A stretch of DNA of 64,000 nt from Sipunculus nudus. Taxonomy: Eukaryota > Annelida > Sipuncula > Golfingiida > Sipunculidae. This document shows, one piece after another, positions 1 to 11,595 of this stretch. The stretch spans positions 45,348,659 to 45,412,658 of the forward strand of contig CM049313.1 of NCBI GenBank assembly GCA_026874595.1, in the 5' to 3' direction. Made by a program: the position numbers and the translations under genes. Within the stretch, counting starts at the first letter, position 1; each line of letters starts with the position of its first letter. The notes beneath the pieces are model-generated. The model ran no database searches. It saw only the letters and a program-made list of their open reading frames with translations, and was not told the origin of the DNA.

Positions 1-445
1 ACACGGAAATGCTTATAACTCGGCGACTTTTACAGCTAGACGGATCTAGTTTTCGCCATTTCGTAACGTTTGGCCTTCTTGACATAATAAAACTGCTCGT
101 CTTGCCAAATCTCGTACTATATCTCGTCAAGCGAGAAAAAAACATGATTTCACGTAAATGCTGATAACACGGCGACTTTTGCAGCTAGACAGGTCTAGTT
201 TCCGGCATTTTGTAATATTTGACAAACATGACATGACAAAACTGGAAATCTCGCCAAAGCTCGCACCATTTCCCGTCAAACGAGAAAACACGACATTTCA
301 TGCAAATACTTATAACTCAGCGGCTTTTATAGCTAGACAGGTCTAGTTTTCGGCATTTCATATCATTTGGCCAGCTTGACATGACAAACCTGAAAAGTCT
401 CACTGCTTCTTGTCAAACGAGATTAACGGGATTTCATGAAAAAAT
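1..445. repeat. Tandem array, ~149-bp unit, cut by window start
   Basis: Three units are visible. The marker AAATGCTTATAAC recurs in variant form at 6, 156 and 304, giving spacings of 150 and 148 bp. Each unit also holds a GCTAGACRGRTCTAG dyad and a GTCAARCGAGA motif. Units differ at many positions, so the array is not freshly made. It continues left of the window. The period is close to a nucleosome core length; whether this is a satellite or the core of a transposon of the HINE type cannot be told from three units. Confidence 0.85.
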
Positions 446-2801
446 TTTGAACTTGGTCCCTTTTACACTAGAAAGATATGCAGCTGTGAAAGGTCGGCAT
501 GCATAAATAAACATATTATCCGTTTCTGCTGCCCCCACATTGTTGCTCATTCATATGACTGTTTCTACATGCACTCTCTGTCTATCTGTCTGTATCATTT
601 CCATTTTCCGGCAAGCGCGTGACCTCTGGTCATCTTGTTTGTATTTCAAATTCTTTCTGTGGAATTTTAGAAAACATTACCAATTCTCCTCATAATGCTA
701 GTCAGGGCTAATAATAGTCCCAGGGCTTTCAGGAACATGGCAGAAGCATCTGATTCTCAGTCAGACACTCTGTTCTCTAGGTTCAAGTGCCAGCTGAATG
801 CGCATAATTCTGGCTGTTTAACTAAGTGGATCAAATTTCCTCACTGACTCATTGGTGACTACCTCAAGAACTAGACAATTGTGTAAACGCTGTGCTGACA
901 ACTGGCCCTAAGATTTAACTCTGATCAAGTGTAAATATAAACTGATATGAAATGGGCAATAAATAAAAAGGATACAATTCAAACAGCCCTTCAAAATTTG
1001 ATACAGATGAACTCTGATTGGGATGCTCAAATTTAATATGACATGCACAAGTTTTGCCTTATAACATCTCAGACTCTTTAATATTTCTTCCAGTTGAAAG
1101 CCCTCTAGCTCTTAATTTTCTTTGACTGTTATAGCCATCTTTCAATTTTAAAGGTAGATTTTTGTTCTAATTCCAAGATATCCAATCAAATGATATCCAA
1201 TTTTCTTTTGAGTTTAGTTTTAGTAGGTTTAAGTGACATTAATCTTTTATTTGTTTAACAGAAATGGAAGTGGATAATTTTGTTTTGGTTTGACTTTGGA
1301 GATGTTTGTTATTCAAGACAGAAATTAGTCACTGCTAATGTATTGAACTGAAAGAACTTGTTAGAAAAGATCCATTTGATATTCCGTATCTTCCCTTCAG
1401 TTTGAGCCACTAGGGAATAGCTGAAATTGAATTGCCTTGTTCTGTTTGATAAGGCTAAAAAAAAGTTAAATCTGCAGCTAAACTGTCTTTAACATTAATT
1501 AAGGATTTTCTGTGGGTTATTTGATTTGGACTGAAGGAGTTATACAAATATCAGTAAACATCATCATCTCATCACTTCTTCACATAAAGAAATCCTTTAT
1601 CCTCACATGGAAAGAATGTATATATATTCAGTGTATTGCAATTCAGAAATGACAATTCCTCAAGTATTGAGAGAAACCAAATCAAATACTGTCAGTGATT
1701 CTAATGGTTGCAAATATTGATGTTACAAATACTGTCAATGATTCTAATGGTTACAAATATTGGATACTCATCTCACTTCAGTGCATTCAACTTCAAGTAA
1801 GCAGATGAAATCATAAAATTTGTTGACATAGGTTAGAATTGATACTTTGAGTATAAAAAAATCCATATTTAATTTAAATTATGATTTTTTATTAGAAACA
1901 GACAGAAAAATAGGCATCTAGATGCCTTTTTTTCATGGCCAGGTTGATTCGCTTTCTTTAAATTCTTTACCATAATATGTATTGGGTTGAACTGAATCTA
2001 GAGAAATAAATATTTGGAGAAATGTGAGTGTGAATAGTTTCTTATTAGTTACCTTTACAAGTGGGTAGGTTTTTCACATCTGTCTGTTTGAGTGTTAGCA
2101 TGAATGACCTTAACTGTTTGAATATTAGCAGGATTATCTAGTACCTACTGTAAACTTTTGACAAATTTTTGTGATGACAGGGGTAGGATATGGGACACTG
2201 AAAACTCATTTATAAATTAAACCCTAAACTGTTCACATGCAGGCTAAAAATTGTCACTTTAACCTCCTTCGTATTGTTAGATTCTTTCTGGTCAGACATC
2301 ACATATTTATTTTTGTTTTCTAAGAATCCTAAAAACCTTACACAATGCTCTCAGTAAGAACTGCTGAAAATTTTGTAAAGATACAACAAAAGCTGAAAAA
2401 GATATTGCTTGTAATTGAAAGTCGATAGTATCAGATTTTATTAGAAATCTAAAATGTAAACAGGAAAGGTTTAACTCTGGCTTGATTTAGATAAAGGGGC
2501 CGATCCAGTAGTGTCATTTGGCTATGGGAAAGGTACACACACTGCAGAGTACAATCCTTGTGTATTGTTTTATCCATCCTTGTATTGTTTAAAAGGGACT
2601 TATTCACATTCCAGGTATGTTAATATACATGAAATAAAGTGGTTTATTTTCCTGAAAAATATTTGCCAATATTTTGTTCTTAAAATGGGTTGTTACTCCT
2701 ACACACAAGTATATATAAATATAAACTGGCACATGGCGCAATAAATATAAACATCATGCACACAACCTGGTGGCTGTAATTTCACAATTAATATGGTTTT
2801 T
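446..2801. other. No gene recognised; one small direct duplication
   Basis: AT-rich sequence with stops in all frames. The only structure seen is a 43-bp direct duplication (CAAATACTGTCARTGATTC, starting at 1683 and again at 1726). Short open frames such as 2511-2744 have no recognisable domain and look like chance. Confidence 0.6.
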
Positions 2802-3115
2802 AGCTCAGATTACTTTTAGTCATGCTGAGCTATAGCGACCACTTTTGTTTGTTGTTCTTCTCGGCCATTAGCAGGGCAAAAATCGTAACTGCTGTACCGA
2901 GAAACTTCTAACTAAATATCAAGGGAGTTCAATAAAAAATCTCCTCAGAAAACCTGAAACTAGATCACTGTGACCTATGTCCACCCAGCTGTGGAATGGG
3001 GCTCGTTTGTGCACCAGAGAATAGTTAAAAATTTAGTACAATACCTCCAGTATCTCAATAATTAATACATGAAATGCCATGATATGTACTAAGCTTTTTG
3101 ATCATGGACATGCAG
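2802..3115 (+). repeat. Degraded HB-family Helentron-like element, left part
   Basis: Begins after a T run with AGCTCAG...GTCATGCTGAGCTATAGCGA, a decayed version of the HB left hairpin. It can then be followed base by base against the HB copies at 38906 and 61369 (…AAATCGTAAC.GCTG…, …AAAAAATCTCCT…, …TTGATCATG…). The microsatellite has shrunk to almost nothing and no right end was found. Much more diverged than the other two copies, so this is an old insertion. Confidence 0.75.
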
Positions 3116-4357
3116 TTACATAAGATGCTTAAGAATGGTCACTAGGTTATTTTGTAGTGTTGCAGCAATAACTTACAAAGAAAATGAAGGATTTTGATAA
3201 AACTCATTAGAAATATTAATCCATAAAATATCTCACCTGAGTTAGATATGACCTTTACCTAGAATAAGTCCATTTTTGGGGAAATCACACAAATTCTTAA
3301 ATATCTCAAGTAATCTTGCATGCGTTGCTCAAAAAAATTAATTTGACTGAAGATCTTGGATAGTGTTGTCATGTACCAGAAACTGGTGGCATCACCTATT
3401 ATCCTGTTCATGTTTTCATGCTGTTTAATACCCATATCATAGCAACTTGATGGTATGGAGAGCATTATAAGTAAAAAAAATATGTACAGATTTCTTTCAT
3501 ATTATGCATTTACATAGATACGGGTTATGGGATGATGTATATTTAAATTGGGGTCTTGAACTTTCCTATGAGAGTGGCTTTGAACATTGGGGGTGGGAGG
3601 GCAGACCGCACTGTATTGTGTATTTTTATGCAAGTGATAGGCTGCTGTCTTTTATAAAGCATGCAAGTTTTTTCCACTAAAAATGATCATTCTTTCAAGT
3701 TGTTTAAGATTTAAGGAAGACAGGTTTCCGTATATGTTTAAGCTACATTTTTCTTTCTTCCCTGCTATTGTATATAGAAAGATAGAAAGTCATTTCTGAT
3801 AGAACCAGTTGATCTGCTGATGTAAATAGGCCTGTGTCTCTTGTTAAATGGTTTGAGTGGAGCCTCTTTATTAAAGTTTATATGTGGACCATGGCAGAGT
3901 ACATGTAACTTCTCTTATTGTAGTGCAGATCAAAGATACAGTGATGCTATCATATATGGGTATATAAACTGTACTGATTTTATGGCTGGCAGTCAAGCTT
4001 GGCTGTGCTTCTTGCCTTACAGCCCAGTGGCATGCTCCAGATGGGAGCTTTTTTTGCAAAAAATGGATGCATCTGTATGAGACGTTGTAGTTAAGATTGT
4101 TTCAATTTGTAAATTTTTTATATATATATATATATATACACATATTAGTTTTATATAGGCATTTGTATAATTATATCTTCACTTTTCTCCATTAAATGTA
4201 ATCTAACTGTTGGATATTTTTATTCAGGTACTTGTATCATTATTCCTTTACTTTTCTTGATTAATTATATGTAATATATAACTGATTATCATATCTTATA
4301 TAAAAATCATTTTATATTTAAGAATGATAATATTGTATTTGTTTTGTATTTATTTTT
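3116..4357. other. No gene recognised; dispersed repeat pair and short (TA)n
   Basis: The segment around 3490-3600 (TTTCTTTCATATTATGCAT, then AAATTGGGGTC and CTATGAGAGTG) is repeated around 15725-15815 with moderate divergence, so it belongs to an unnamed dispersed repeat. A (TA)n run lies near 4119-4138. Two overlapping small open frames on opposite strands at 3841-4080 show no domain. Confidence 0.6.
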
Positions 4358-5757
4358 GTATCCGTCAAAACGAAGTTTTTTTTACCAGTTTCCCTCAGCA
4401 CCGCCGCAGTTGTTTCAGAGAACTCCTCTGAGACTGCTGGACTGATTTTTCCAAAACTTACACCAATTATCGGGTCACATGTGAACTGGTGCCTAACCAA
4501 TTGCCTTGACCTCTGACCTTTCCTCTATGCCCAGCGTCCATTTATGCGTCTGTTTCCACAAAAAAATATTTTGTACAAATGTAGCCCTTGGATAGCTTTA
4601 TAACATGCACAAAAAATGGTGGTGCCACCTGCAACCATGTTTGCACAGTGTCCATCTGTTCATCTGCCTTGGGTTAAAATCACTCATATCTCTGCAGTGG
4701 TTTGACTAATTCACCTGAAATTCTGCATGCGTATTCATCCTGGATAGTTAACTTGATTTTATGACAGGTGGTTCCACCTACATACACGTTCACGCTCCAG
4801 ACATCCATGCTTATATAACTGGACTAGTTTGACATATCTTCCTGAAAATATGCATGTGTATAGATCTCACATAGCTCTTTATCATACGCAAAACTGGTGG
4901 CACCACCTGCAACCATTTTTGCACAGTGTCCATCTGTTTGTCTACCGTGAGATAAAATCACCCATATCTCGACAGTTGTTTGACATATCTGCCTAAAATT
5001 TTGCAGGTATAAAAATCCTGGACAGCTTTCTTGATTTTATGACAGGTGGCACCACCTACATTCAAGTTTATGCTGCAGACATCCAAGCTCATGTCTCAGG
5101 AACTGTTTGACCGATTGGGCCAAAATTTTGCATGTGTATAGATCTCACATAGCTCTTTATCATACACAAAACTGGAGGGGCCACCTGCAACAATTTTTGC
5201 ACAGGGTCCGTTTTTTTGTCTGACATGGGCTAAAATCAATCATATCTATGTAGTGATATGACTTATCATCCTAAAATTTTGCGTGTCTTTACATCTTGGA
5301 TAGCTTTCTCGATTTTTTGGCAGGTGGCGCCACCTACAGTTACGTTAACGCCGCAGACATTCAGGCTTATATCTTAGGACTGGTTGGACATATCCCCCCG
5401 AAATTTTGCATGTGTATAGATGTCACATAGCTCTAAATCATACACAAAATTGGTGGCGCGAGCTGCCACCATTTTAACACAAGTCCTTCTGTTTGTCTGC
5501 TGTGGGATAAAATCACTCATGTACATGTAGTGGTTTGACTTTTCTGCCTAAAATTTTACATATGTAATCAACTTAGCTTTCTGGATTTTGTGGTAGGTGG
5601 CACAACCTTCATACACATTTCGGCTGCAGACATCAACGCCAATATGCAACTCACCTCACTCTATTTCCCCTTGCCACTCAATCCATGCCTCACTTCACCA
5701 GTTCCACTCTGATTTTGGCGGAAACATGTAGTCCCTTGTCCACTTCCCATATTCTAG
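4358..5757 (+). repeat. HD-family Helentron-like element, copy 1
   Basis: Left end follows TTTTT with GTATCCGTCAAAAC, half of a hairpin that is intact in copy 2 (GTATCCGCCAAAAC / GTTTTGCGGATAC). Right end has TTTTGGCGGAAAC, the inverse of the left arm, then about 20 bp and CTAG|TT at 5754-5757. The core is made of alternating ~130-150-bp units carrying the dyad GGTGGYRCCACC (4618, 4896) or AGGTGGCRCCACCT (4766 variant, 5044, 5322). No open frame of note. This is the longest HD copy; copy 2 at 40982 has fewer units and is better preserved at the ends. Classed as a non-autonomous Helentron-like element from the end structure; no replicase is present. Confidence 0.8.
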
Positions 5758-7496
5758 TTTATAATTAGCAACTATTACAGACACAAAATAAATTTTATTT
5801 TCTTTCTTTTCAGGTAAGGAAGATCATTCCAGTAGGTCAAGAATTTGGCTGACCCATTATCCTTTGAATCCTTGATTACCATAAGAACATCCTCATGCCA
5901 TACTCCCATAAATCAGATACACAACTCTGAGATAAGTGCGCTAGTGTTTATTTATTCCAGGCATGCAAGGAACAATGTTACATTTATGAAAATGTTCACA
6001 AACAGCATCATGAATATTGATTACTTACATTTGAGATTTGAATCACCACAAAAGTCCAGCATGCTATGACAGCAGCAAGAAGAGTGCTAAAAACATATAC
6101 ATATCACCTGGGATGGAATATTTAAATAATTAAATCAGTGTGGATTCAGAAAAAGTTTGTGGGTTTAACATGTAGTGCTTTGTCTTTAAAAGCACTCCTG
6201 TTTTGTTATTGATTTCATGTTTTACATTGATAAGTGGTATACCCATAATTTCAACACATGACCCGTGACATCTGGATTTTAGTGTGCACTCAAAATGGCA
6301 GCCCTCTTGAGGTGTCCAGTATCATAACAATAAACCTGTCGGGGTTCAATAATTGCGCCAGGGATGTGACATGAAAATACTTGAGGAAAGCATTCAAGGC
6401 AAGAATCTATCAGAGGACAGAGTTTAGCGGCAAGAGGACATGTATCAATGTAAAGTTTAAAGCGGTATTATGCTGATTTTGTACCATACTCAAATAATCA
6501 TATTATAGTGGAATTCCAACAAAAAGAAGAGCTTTATACACACGGTTTAACATTGAGGACTGTTCAACTGCCTGGTCTTTTGGGCAGGTTAACAGTCCTT
6601 AGACATTGAGATATGTTTGGTAATGTACAATATGGGTGTAATTAAAATTGATATATATGTTGAAGAAGATTGCCATCATTCAGATTTGTATTTATTTAAT
6701 CAAAAGTGAGTTTGGTTTTTTAAATTTGATGACTCAAAAAAAGCCACAGAATGAAAAATCCACAACTAATTCTGAATTCACTGGGTATTTTTGCTTCATG
6801 TTTTGGGGTTTGTTTTGTAGCACAAGATACAACTCAGAACTACATAGTAAACAGTTAATCTTTGCATGATCACTCAGAACAACAGTGAAAAGCTACAATT
6901 AAATTACGGACCACATGGCAGCTGTCTCTGTTGGCAGTGGCACATTATTATAAAAAAATATTCTTTAAAATCCCTGTTTGTGTAATCTCCTTTCATAAAT
7001 GATTTCCACAGATTTTGGGCAGTGTGGATAAATGTAAGGAAAATTACCTAGGGTTCCTAGCCTGCCTTTAATTTAGGGAAAACCTGCAAAACGAGTTTCC
7101 TGTTTCGAGTCAGGGATATGTCAGCGATTTTGATTGGATCAGACATGAAGTGGCGCTCATGTTTGGTTTTGTTTTATATCCAAACAGTGGATCCACTGGA
7201 TGACCAGGAAAGGTGGCTTTTAACAGTGGAAATAGATTAAATATTTATCATGGAATAAAAAAAAAATCAATATGGAAATATAGGGAAATCAGTGCTTTTT
7301 GCTCCCATACATTGCTCGGAACCAAACTGCTAGTTGATGTTTCCTGTCTGTACAACCCATATGTCATGCAGCATGAAATCATAATGTATATTTTAAATGT
7401 AGAGCAATGACTGATCAATAAATACACAGCTGAGCAGGTTGCAAAATGTTTTGGTTCAACAGGTCTGTATTAGTTCTCAAACTATTTTGGAACTGC
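5758..7496. other. No gene recognised
   Basis: AT-rich with short open frames only (5845-6069, 6648-6869, 7213-7410). None has a recognisable motif, and none shares sequence with another part of the window. Confidence 0.55.
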
Positions 7497-7985
7497 TTGA
7501 AAAATGTTTTATTTTTGCTTTGTTAAAGTTACCTTAATCCTCTAATATTTATGCCATAGATGGTGGTGATTGTTTTACTTTTCCTCTGTGAAAGGAGTTT
7601 TAATTCTGTAATATAAATGCTGAGGAAGTTATTGTTTTAATTTTCCTTTGTTAAAGGAATCTTAATTCTGTAACAATAATGTCATACATGAATGGTGGTG
7701 ATTGTTTTACTTTTGTTAAAGGGACATTATCAAGAAATGTGAATGTCATGGCAGTGATTGTTTTACTTTTCTTTTGTGAAAGTTACCTTAATACTGCAAT
7801 ATAAATTCCATACATTGTGTTGCTTGTTTTACTTTAGAATTTGAAAGGGATTGTAATCCAGAATTATGAATGCTATGACAGTGATTGTTTTTAATTTGCT
7901 CTGTGAAGGGAGCTTATCCTGAAATATGATTGCAGTGACTGTTTGATCTGCTCCATGAATCCTGCATTATAAATTTGGTGTTCAT
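7497..7985. repeat. Highly diverged tandem array downstream of the GPCR gene
   Basis: About seven imperfect units of 60-85 bp, each with a TGATTGTTTTACTTTT core followed by a KTGAAAGG-like stretch and TTAATYCTGTAATATAAATG. Unit lengths vary and similarity falls toward the 7.9-kb end. Lies 0.6-1 kb past the GPCR stop codon, so it could be in the 3' UTR or just beyond it. Confidence 0.7.
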
Positions 7986-8439
7986 ACGTGTTCACAGATT
8001 CATTCATTAATTTTTTTATATTTTGATATTTTTATCTCACTAATTTCAAGTAAAAGAATAATTGTAGTATATTACTCATCAGAGGGTACAGTAGAACCAC
8101 TTATTTACAGAAACTAGCAGAACAAAAATATAGAGGTGCCCATATTTGAAAGGTTACAAACCTCCATGTCTTTATTTAACAGGACTGCCTGAAGATCAGT
8201 TTTAGAAGTTATCAGTTTTATTCTTTAAGTATTAAAAGAAAATGCCCTTCAGTTTTAAATTCCTTATATACATACTTGCATGTTAAAGGTGGAAGTTGAA
8301 AATGTAAGCATCAATTTCAGTAAAATTTCTTGGTTCATAAAATTAATGAACCATTAGAATAATTCTGCTTTAAGGTCTCAGGGTGATCTTTAACAGTCTG
8401 TTAATTGATCAGCTATCTTGGTGCTGCTTTTGATGCTTA
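7986..8439 (-). other. Likely 3' flank or 3' UTR of the GPCR gene
   Basis: No open frame. On the minus strand, AATAAA polyadenylation hexamers lie at 8217-8222 and 8171-8176, about 330 and 380 bp past the stop codon. Either could end the transcript. This is a motif match only; there is no transcript evidence. Confidence 0.35.
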
Positions 8440-8578
8440 AAATCAAACTCTTACTGCCGTTAATTATTGTATCTTCTGGTTTGGACAATGCATGAAATCA
8501 AACTCTTTACTTTTGTTAATTTGTATCTTCTGCTGGGGTGAATGCTTGAAATTAAACTCTTACTTTTGTTAATTTCCC
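8440..8578. repeat. 54-bp triplication covering the GPCR stop codon
   Basis: The segment AATYAAACTCTTACTTTTGT, followed by TAATTTGTATCTTCTG, occurs at 8441, 8496 and 8550, giving spacings of 55 and 54 bp. The unit nearest the gene encodes the last seven receptor residues (KLTKVRV) and the TAA stop on the minus strand. The other two lie in the 3' UTR. The middle and gene-proximal copies are the most alike. Confidence 0.85.
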
Positions 8579-10066
8579 TCTGGCATACATAGGTGATATG
8601 AGTTCTGGTGTCTGAGCTGTTTGAGCAGCGTCAGCATCAATAACATGTCCTAACTCGTTATCACTCTCTCCGATCTCCTGGGATGTGCTGTTATCCCTTA
8701 GCGGTCTCATGGCCATGTAATGTCGCCTTTGTTCCTTGTGTTTATACATCATTCCGTTACGACCCTCGCGACCTCGTGAAGTAGGACTGCCGTTATTATT
8801 TGGACCATTGTTAGACTTAGCAGGTAGTTTGGGGGAGGCACCATTGGTGTTTGCCCTGTAGGCAAAAAGTACTCTTTCATTTGTATTTCTGGCAGCACCT
8901 TTCCTCATTGGGGTTACCTGTATCATAGTTTGTTGCGAAACGCCTGACATGGGAATATAATTCTCTGGCTCACACTGTCGGCAAAATGTGTGGATAAATA
9001 TACGCCTGAATTTCTGCCCGAAGGCACAATAAAGCAAGAAATTAACAGCACTGTTGAGGGTGACCAAAAAGTTACGAATCTCTGACAGGACTTGATATCC
9101 AAATGTAGATTGCACATAATCACTGCCAATAGCATAGGCTAAATTATACACCAAAGCTGGCACTTGACATATAATAAACACCATTACGACTGACACCAAC
9201 ATAATTGTAACATTGTTTTCCCGAGACTGTCTGACATTCATATCTGCTCTTTGTCTCTTAGATTTTCTAACAGCTAGGACAAGGAAAGTATTCAACACGG
9301 ATAATAACACAAGGGGTATGATACACATTATCGGAACATAAAGGCCTGACAGGTATATCTGCAGATATATAGAATTTCGGTTAAATTCTGTTCGTACTGG
9401 TTGAACAGATGTGATGTTGTTTGTTGTATTGACTTCCGGTCTGTAGTCAAACCAGCGTGGAATGTTGAATAACGATGCACCTATGGACACAGAAATAATC
9501 ACTAGTTTAGCCCGGCAAATTGTGCACATGGTGGTTGCACGAAGTGGATGGCATACAGCAATGTATCGTTCCACAGTAAATGATACAGTTAACCATATTG
9601 TGGCTGTTTGAGCTATCAATGCAAGTGGATAAATGTAAGATATAACATAGGCCAAAGCTTGGGAAATGTACCACTCTGCTCGTGTTCCAGGTATTCCAAT
9701 CAAGAGACCAGTGCACACAAGTACAATGCTGTCCCACACAGCCAGAGCTGATAAGTAGTAATTCGTAGACGATCGCATCACACGACGGGATAATATAATA
9801 ATCGTTAACATATTTCCAATCAGGCCGAGAACCATCACAACATTTGTTATGACACCATTAATCCAATATTGAAGCATGGCTAACTGATCGCCATGTGCAG
9901 ATGATGGTGGTCCTGTCACAAAATATGTGTAATCAACGAATGAGCTGTTAGGGTAAGTTGTATTCCCACCCATAGGCGACTGGCTGGTGGTGAGTAAATC
10001 CGGGAGTACGGCCTCTGTCGGGTCCGGCTTGGTATAGCTTGTACTCACCATGACAAGATATTCCAT
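8552..10066 (-). CDS. FMRFamide-receptor-like class A GPCR, intronless coding region
   Basis: Predicted 504-residue seven-helix plasma-membrane receptor for a small amidated neuropeptide. Helices lie near residues 71-93, 102-126, 134-165, 184-204, 237-264, 285-309 and 327-348. Visible motifs are GN in TM1 (84-85), ERY at the end of TM3 (166-168) followed by IAVCHPLR, IPRW after TM4 (202-205), CQVP in TM6 (300-303, in place of CWxP) and NFLLY in TM7 (342-346, in place of NPxxY). YIYPLALIAQTA in TM3 and VNFLLYCAFGQKFRR in TM7 and after it are typical of FMRFamide-receptor relatives. N-glycosylation sequons are at N35, N40, N213 and N217; C362 and C365 could be palmitoylated. The tail (~150 residues) is long and Asn/Ser-rich. 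An in-frame TAA two codons upstream fixes the open frame; Met6 is an alternative start. Oddities: no cysteine at the top of TM3 or in extracellular loop 2, and a tail end encoded by a tandem repeat. The exact ligand cannot be inferred. Confidence 0.9.
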   Translation of the reverse strand: MEYLVMVSTSYTKPDPTEAVLPDLLTTSQSPMGGNTTYPNSSFVDYTYFVTGPPSSAHGDQLAMLQYWINGVITNVVMVLGLIGNMLTIIILSRRVMRSSTNYYLSALAVWDSIVLVCTGLLIGIPGTRAEWYISQALAYVISYIYPLALIAQTATIWLTVSFTVERYIAVCHPLRATTMCTICRAKLVIISVSIGASLFNIPRWFDYRPEVNTTNNITSVQPVRTEFNRNSIYLQIYLSGLYVPIMCIIPLVLLSVLNTFLVLAVRKSKRQRADMNVRQSRENNVTIMLVSVVMVFIICQVPALVYNLAYAIGSDYVQSTFGYQVLSEIRNFLVTLNSAVNFLLYCAFGQKFRRIFIHTFCRQCEPENYIPMSGVSQQTMIQVTPMRKGAARNTNERVLFAYRANTNGASPKLPAKSNNGPNNNGSPTSRGREGRNGMMYKHKEQRRHYMAMRPLRDNSTSQEIGESDNELGHVIDADAAQTAQTPELISPMYARGKLTKVRV

Positions 10067-10360
10067 TAATTAAACCTGTGAATAAGTTTCTTTTCATCAA
10101 GCTGAAAGTTCACCGCTTTTATCCACTATTCCAGATTCTCATGTGGCACATGTTCTCTGTATCAGAAGGTATTAGATGAGCTCATTTGAGAGACAGATAC
10201 GATCAGTGATTGGTTGTTGTCTCTGCTGTCAACTGCCATCGTTTGAAACTGCTTTGAAATCTCCAGTGTCTGGGACCCTCGTGTGGCAGTCTGAAAGAAT
10301 CAATAAAACAACACTAAGTGTACCTATGGCAGAAAACTTACAAAGTATGCTCCTCTTTAT
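10067..10360 (-). promoter_or_regulatory. Putative 5' leader of the GPCR gene
   Basis: On the minus strand two good splice-acceptor contexts precede the ATG: TTGATTCTTTCAG ending at 10291 and AACTTATTCACAG ending at 10076. Peptide-GPCR genes with intronless coding regions often have a spliced 5' UTR, so a distal promoter is possible. Alternatively ATATAAAGAG near 10353-10362 could be a local TATA box. The two readings compete and the sequence alone does not decide. Confidence 0.3.
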
Positions 10361-10602
10361 ATTACAAGGACCATAGATGTCTCTTGATTTGACCCAGTCA
10401 TTTATGAAGGATTTCGTTTGCTGTCTCTACATGGTTCATTAGGATTTTTGTCACAGTTTTCTAGTCTGTAAACCAGACTTTTTACCAGGAAGTGACTCAT
10501 GGTGTAATGAATGCCTGTTATAGGTGGTCCCCCAGCTCCACTTAGCAGCTTTCAGTTCAGCTTTTCTAAAAGATAGATGGCTTGTGATTTTATTGATTTT
10601 TT
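10361..10602. other. No feature recognised upstream of the GPCR
   Basis: Short intergenic stretch between the GPCR leader and a degraded HA element. No open frame or repeat similarity noticed. Confidence 0.5.
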
Positions 10603-11141
10603 AGCTCAGCTGATTATAAGTCATCTGAGCTATAGTCATGGTCCTTTGTCCGTCATCCATCAATCTGTCCACTGGCGCTTAACAAGGGTCGTTTTGAAAC
10701 CGTTGCACCTAAAAATCCAAAATTTTACATACATTTAGATGCCCTTATGTTCACCTGTCAAACTGAAAAATGGGTCACTGTGGCTCAGTTCCTTTGAGAA
10801 ATTAAGAAAAACCTCCATTTTCTGGAAAAAAAAACTATTTTTAGAATTGTGAATTATTAATCAAGTTATATATTTTCAGATATCTATGATTTTGCAAATT
10901 TATAAAATCTTTATTAAAAAAAAATAATACATCTGTATGCATAATGTGATGCTATAGGAGCAAAATAAGAGATAAATGATGATTAATGTAGTTTAATATT
11001 GTGCATCAACTTGTATATTCAGATATATATGTTTTATTGCAAATTTAAAAATTTAAGAAAATTGATAAAGATTTGGTATATCTAATGCAAAGATTTGTTC
11101 ATTATTTTCTCATTCAGCAGAATGGGAAATAAAGTCATTTG
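10603..11141 (+). repeat. Degraded HA-family element
   Basis: Starts after TTTTTT with AGCTCAGCTGATTATAAG and then TCATCTGAGCTATAG, the HA left hairpin. A shortened TCCGTC microsatellite follows, then TTTTGAAACCGT...CCTAAAAATCCAAAATT and TTCCTTTGAGAAATTAAG as in full HA copies. The core then fades into AT-rich sequence. A possible decayed right end lies near 11120-11141 (CAGCAGAATGGG...TTTGTTT); this boundary is uncertain. A further relic of the left end (TTTTTAGCTCAGTTAACTT) starts near 11186. Confidence 0.75.
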
Positions 11142-11263
11142 TTTGTCCATCTCTCTTCATTAAATATTAAATAATCATGAATCATTTTTAGCTCAGTTAA
11201 CTTGCAGTAAGCAGTTTTGAATTAAATATCATATCCTTCGTGTATTTGCAGAGGTGTTGTAAC

Positions 11264-11281
11264 CCCCCCCCCCCCCCCCCG
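11264..11281. repeat. Poly-C tract
   Basis: An uninterrupted run of about 18 C, broken only by the following GCCCC. Length is likely unreliable in assembly. Confidence 0.9.
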
Positions 11282-11595
11282 CCCCTCTCTGCCATAGAAC
11301 CCTTGCAACTTTCCTTTAGGGACACTAGTTGCATTGTGTATTGCAACTTTAAAAAATTGAAAATAACTTGAGGAGAAATTTGTTACATGCATAAGTGGAA
11401 AATGATATACTGGTGCATTTCCATGGCAAAGTTTAAAGGTGCCAATTCAGCTACCTATTGAAAAAGAATTTATGTGATTCCTGGCTTCCCCTGTGTATTT
11501 ATTAACAATCTAAGGGTAATTTTGGTTGTGAAAAGTTCTTATAACACTCTTGTGAAGGAGGTATGAACTTGTTTATCATCAATATGTTTGTATAT

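Noticed and set aside
8923-9737. Minus-strand frames of 70 and 76 codons inside the GPCR
   Set aside because: Shadow frames of the receptor coding sequence.
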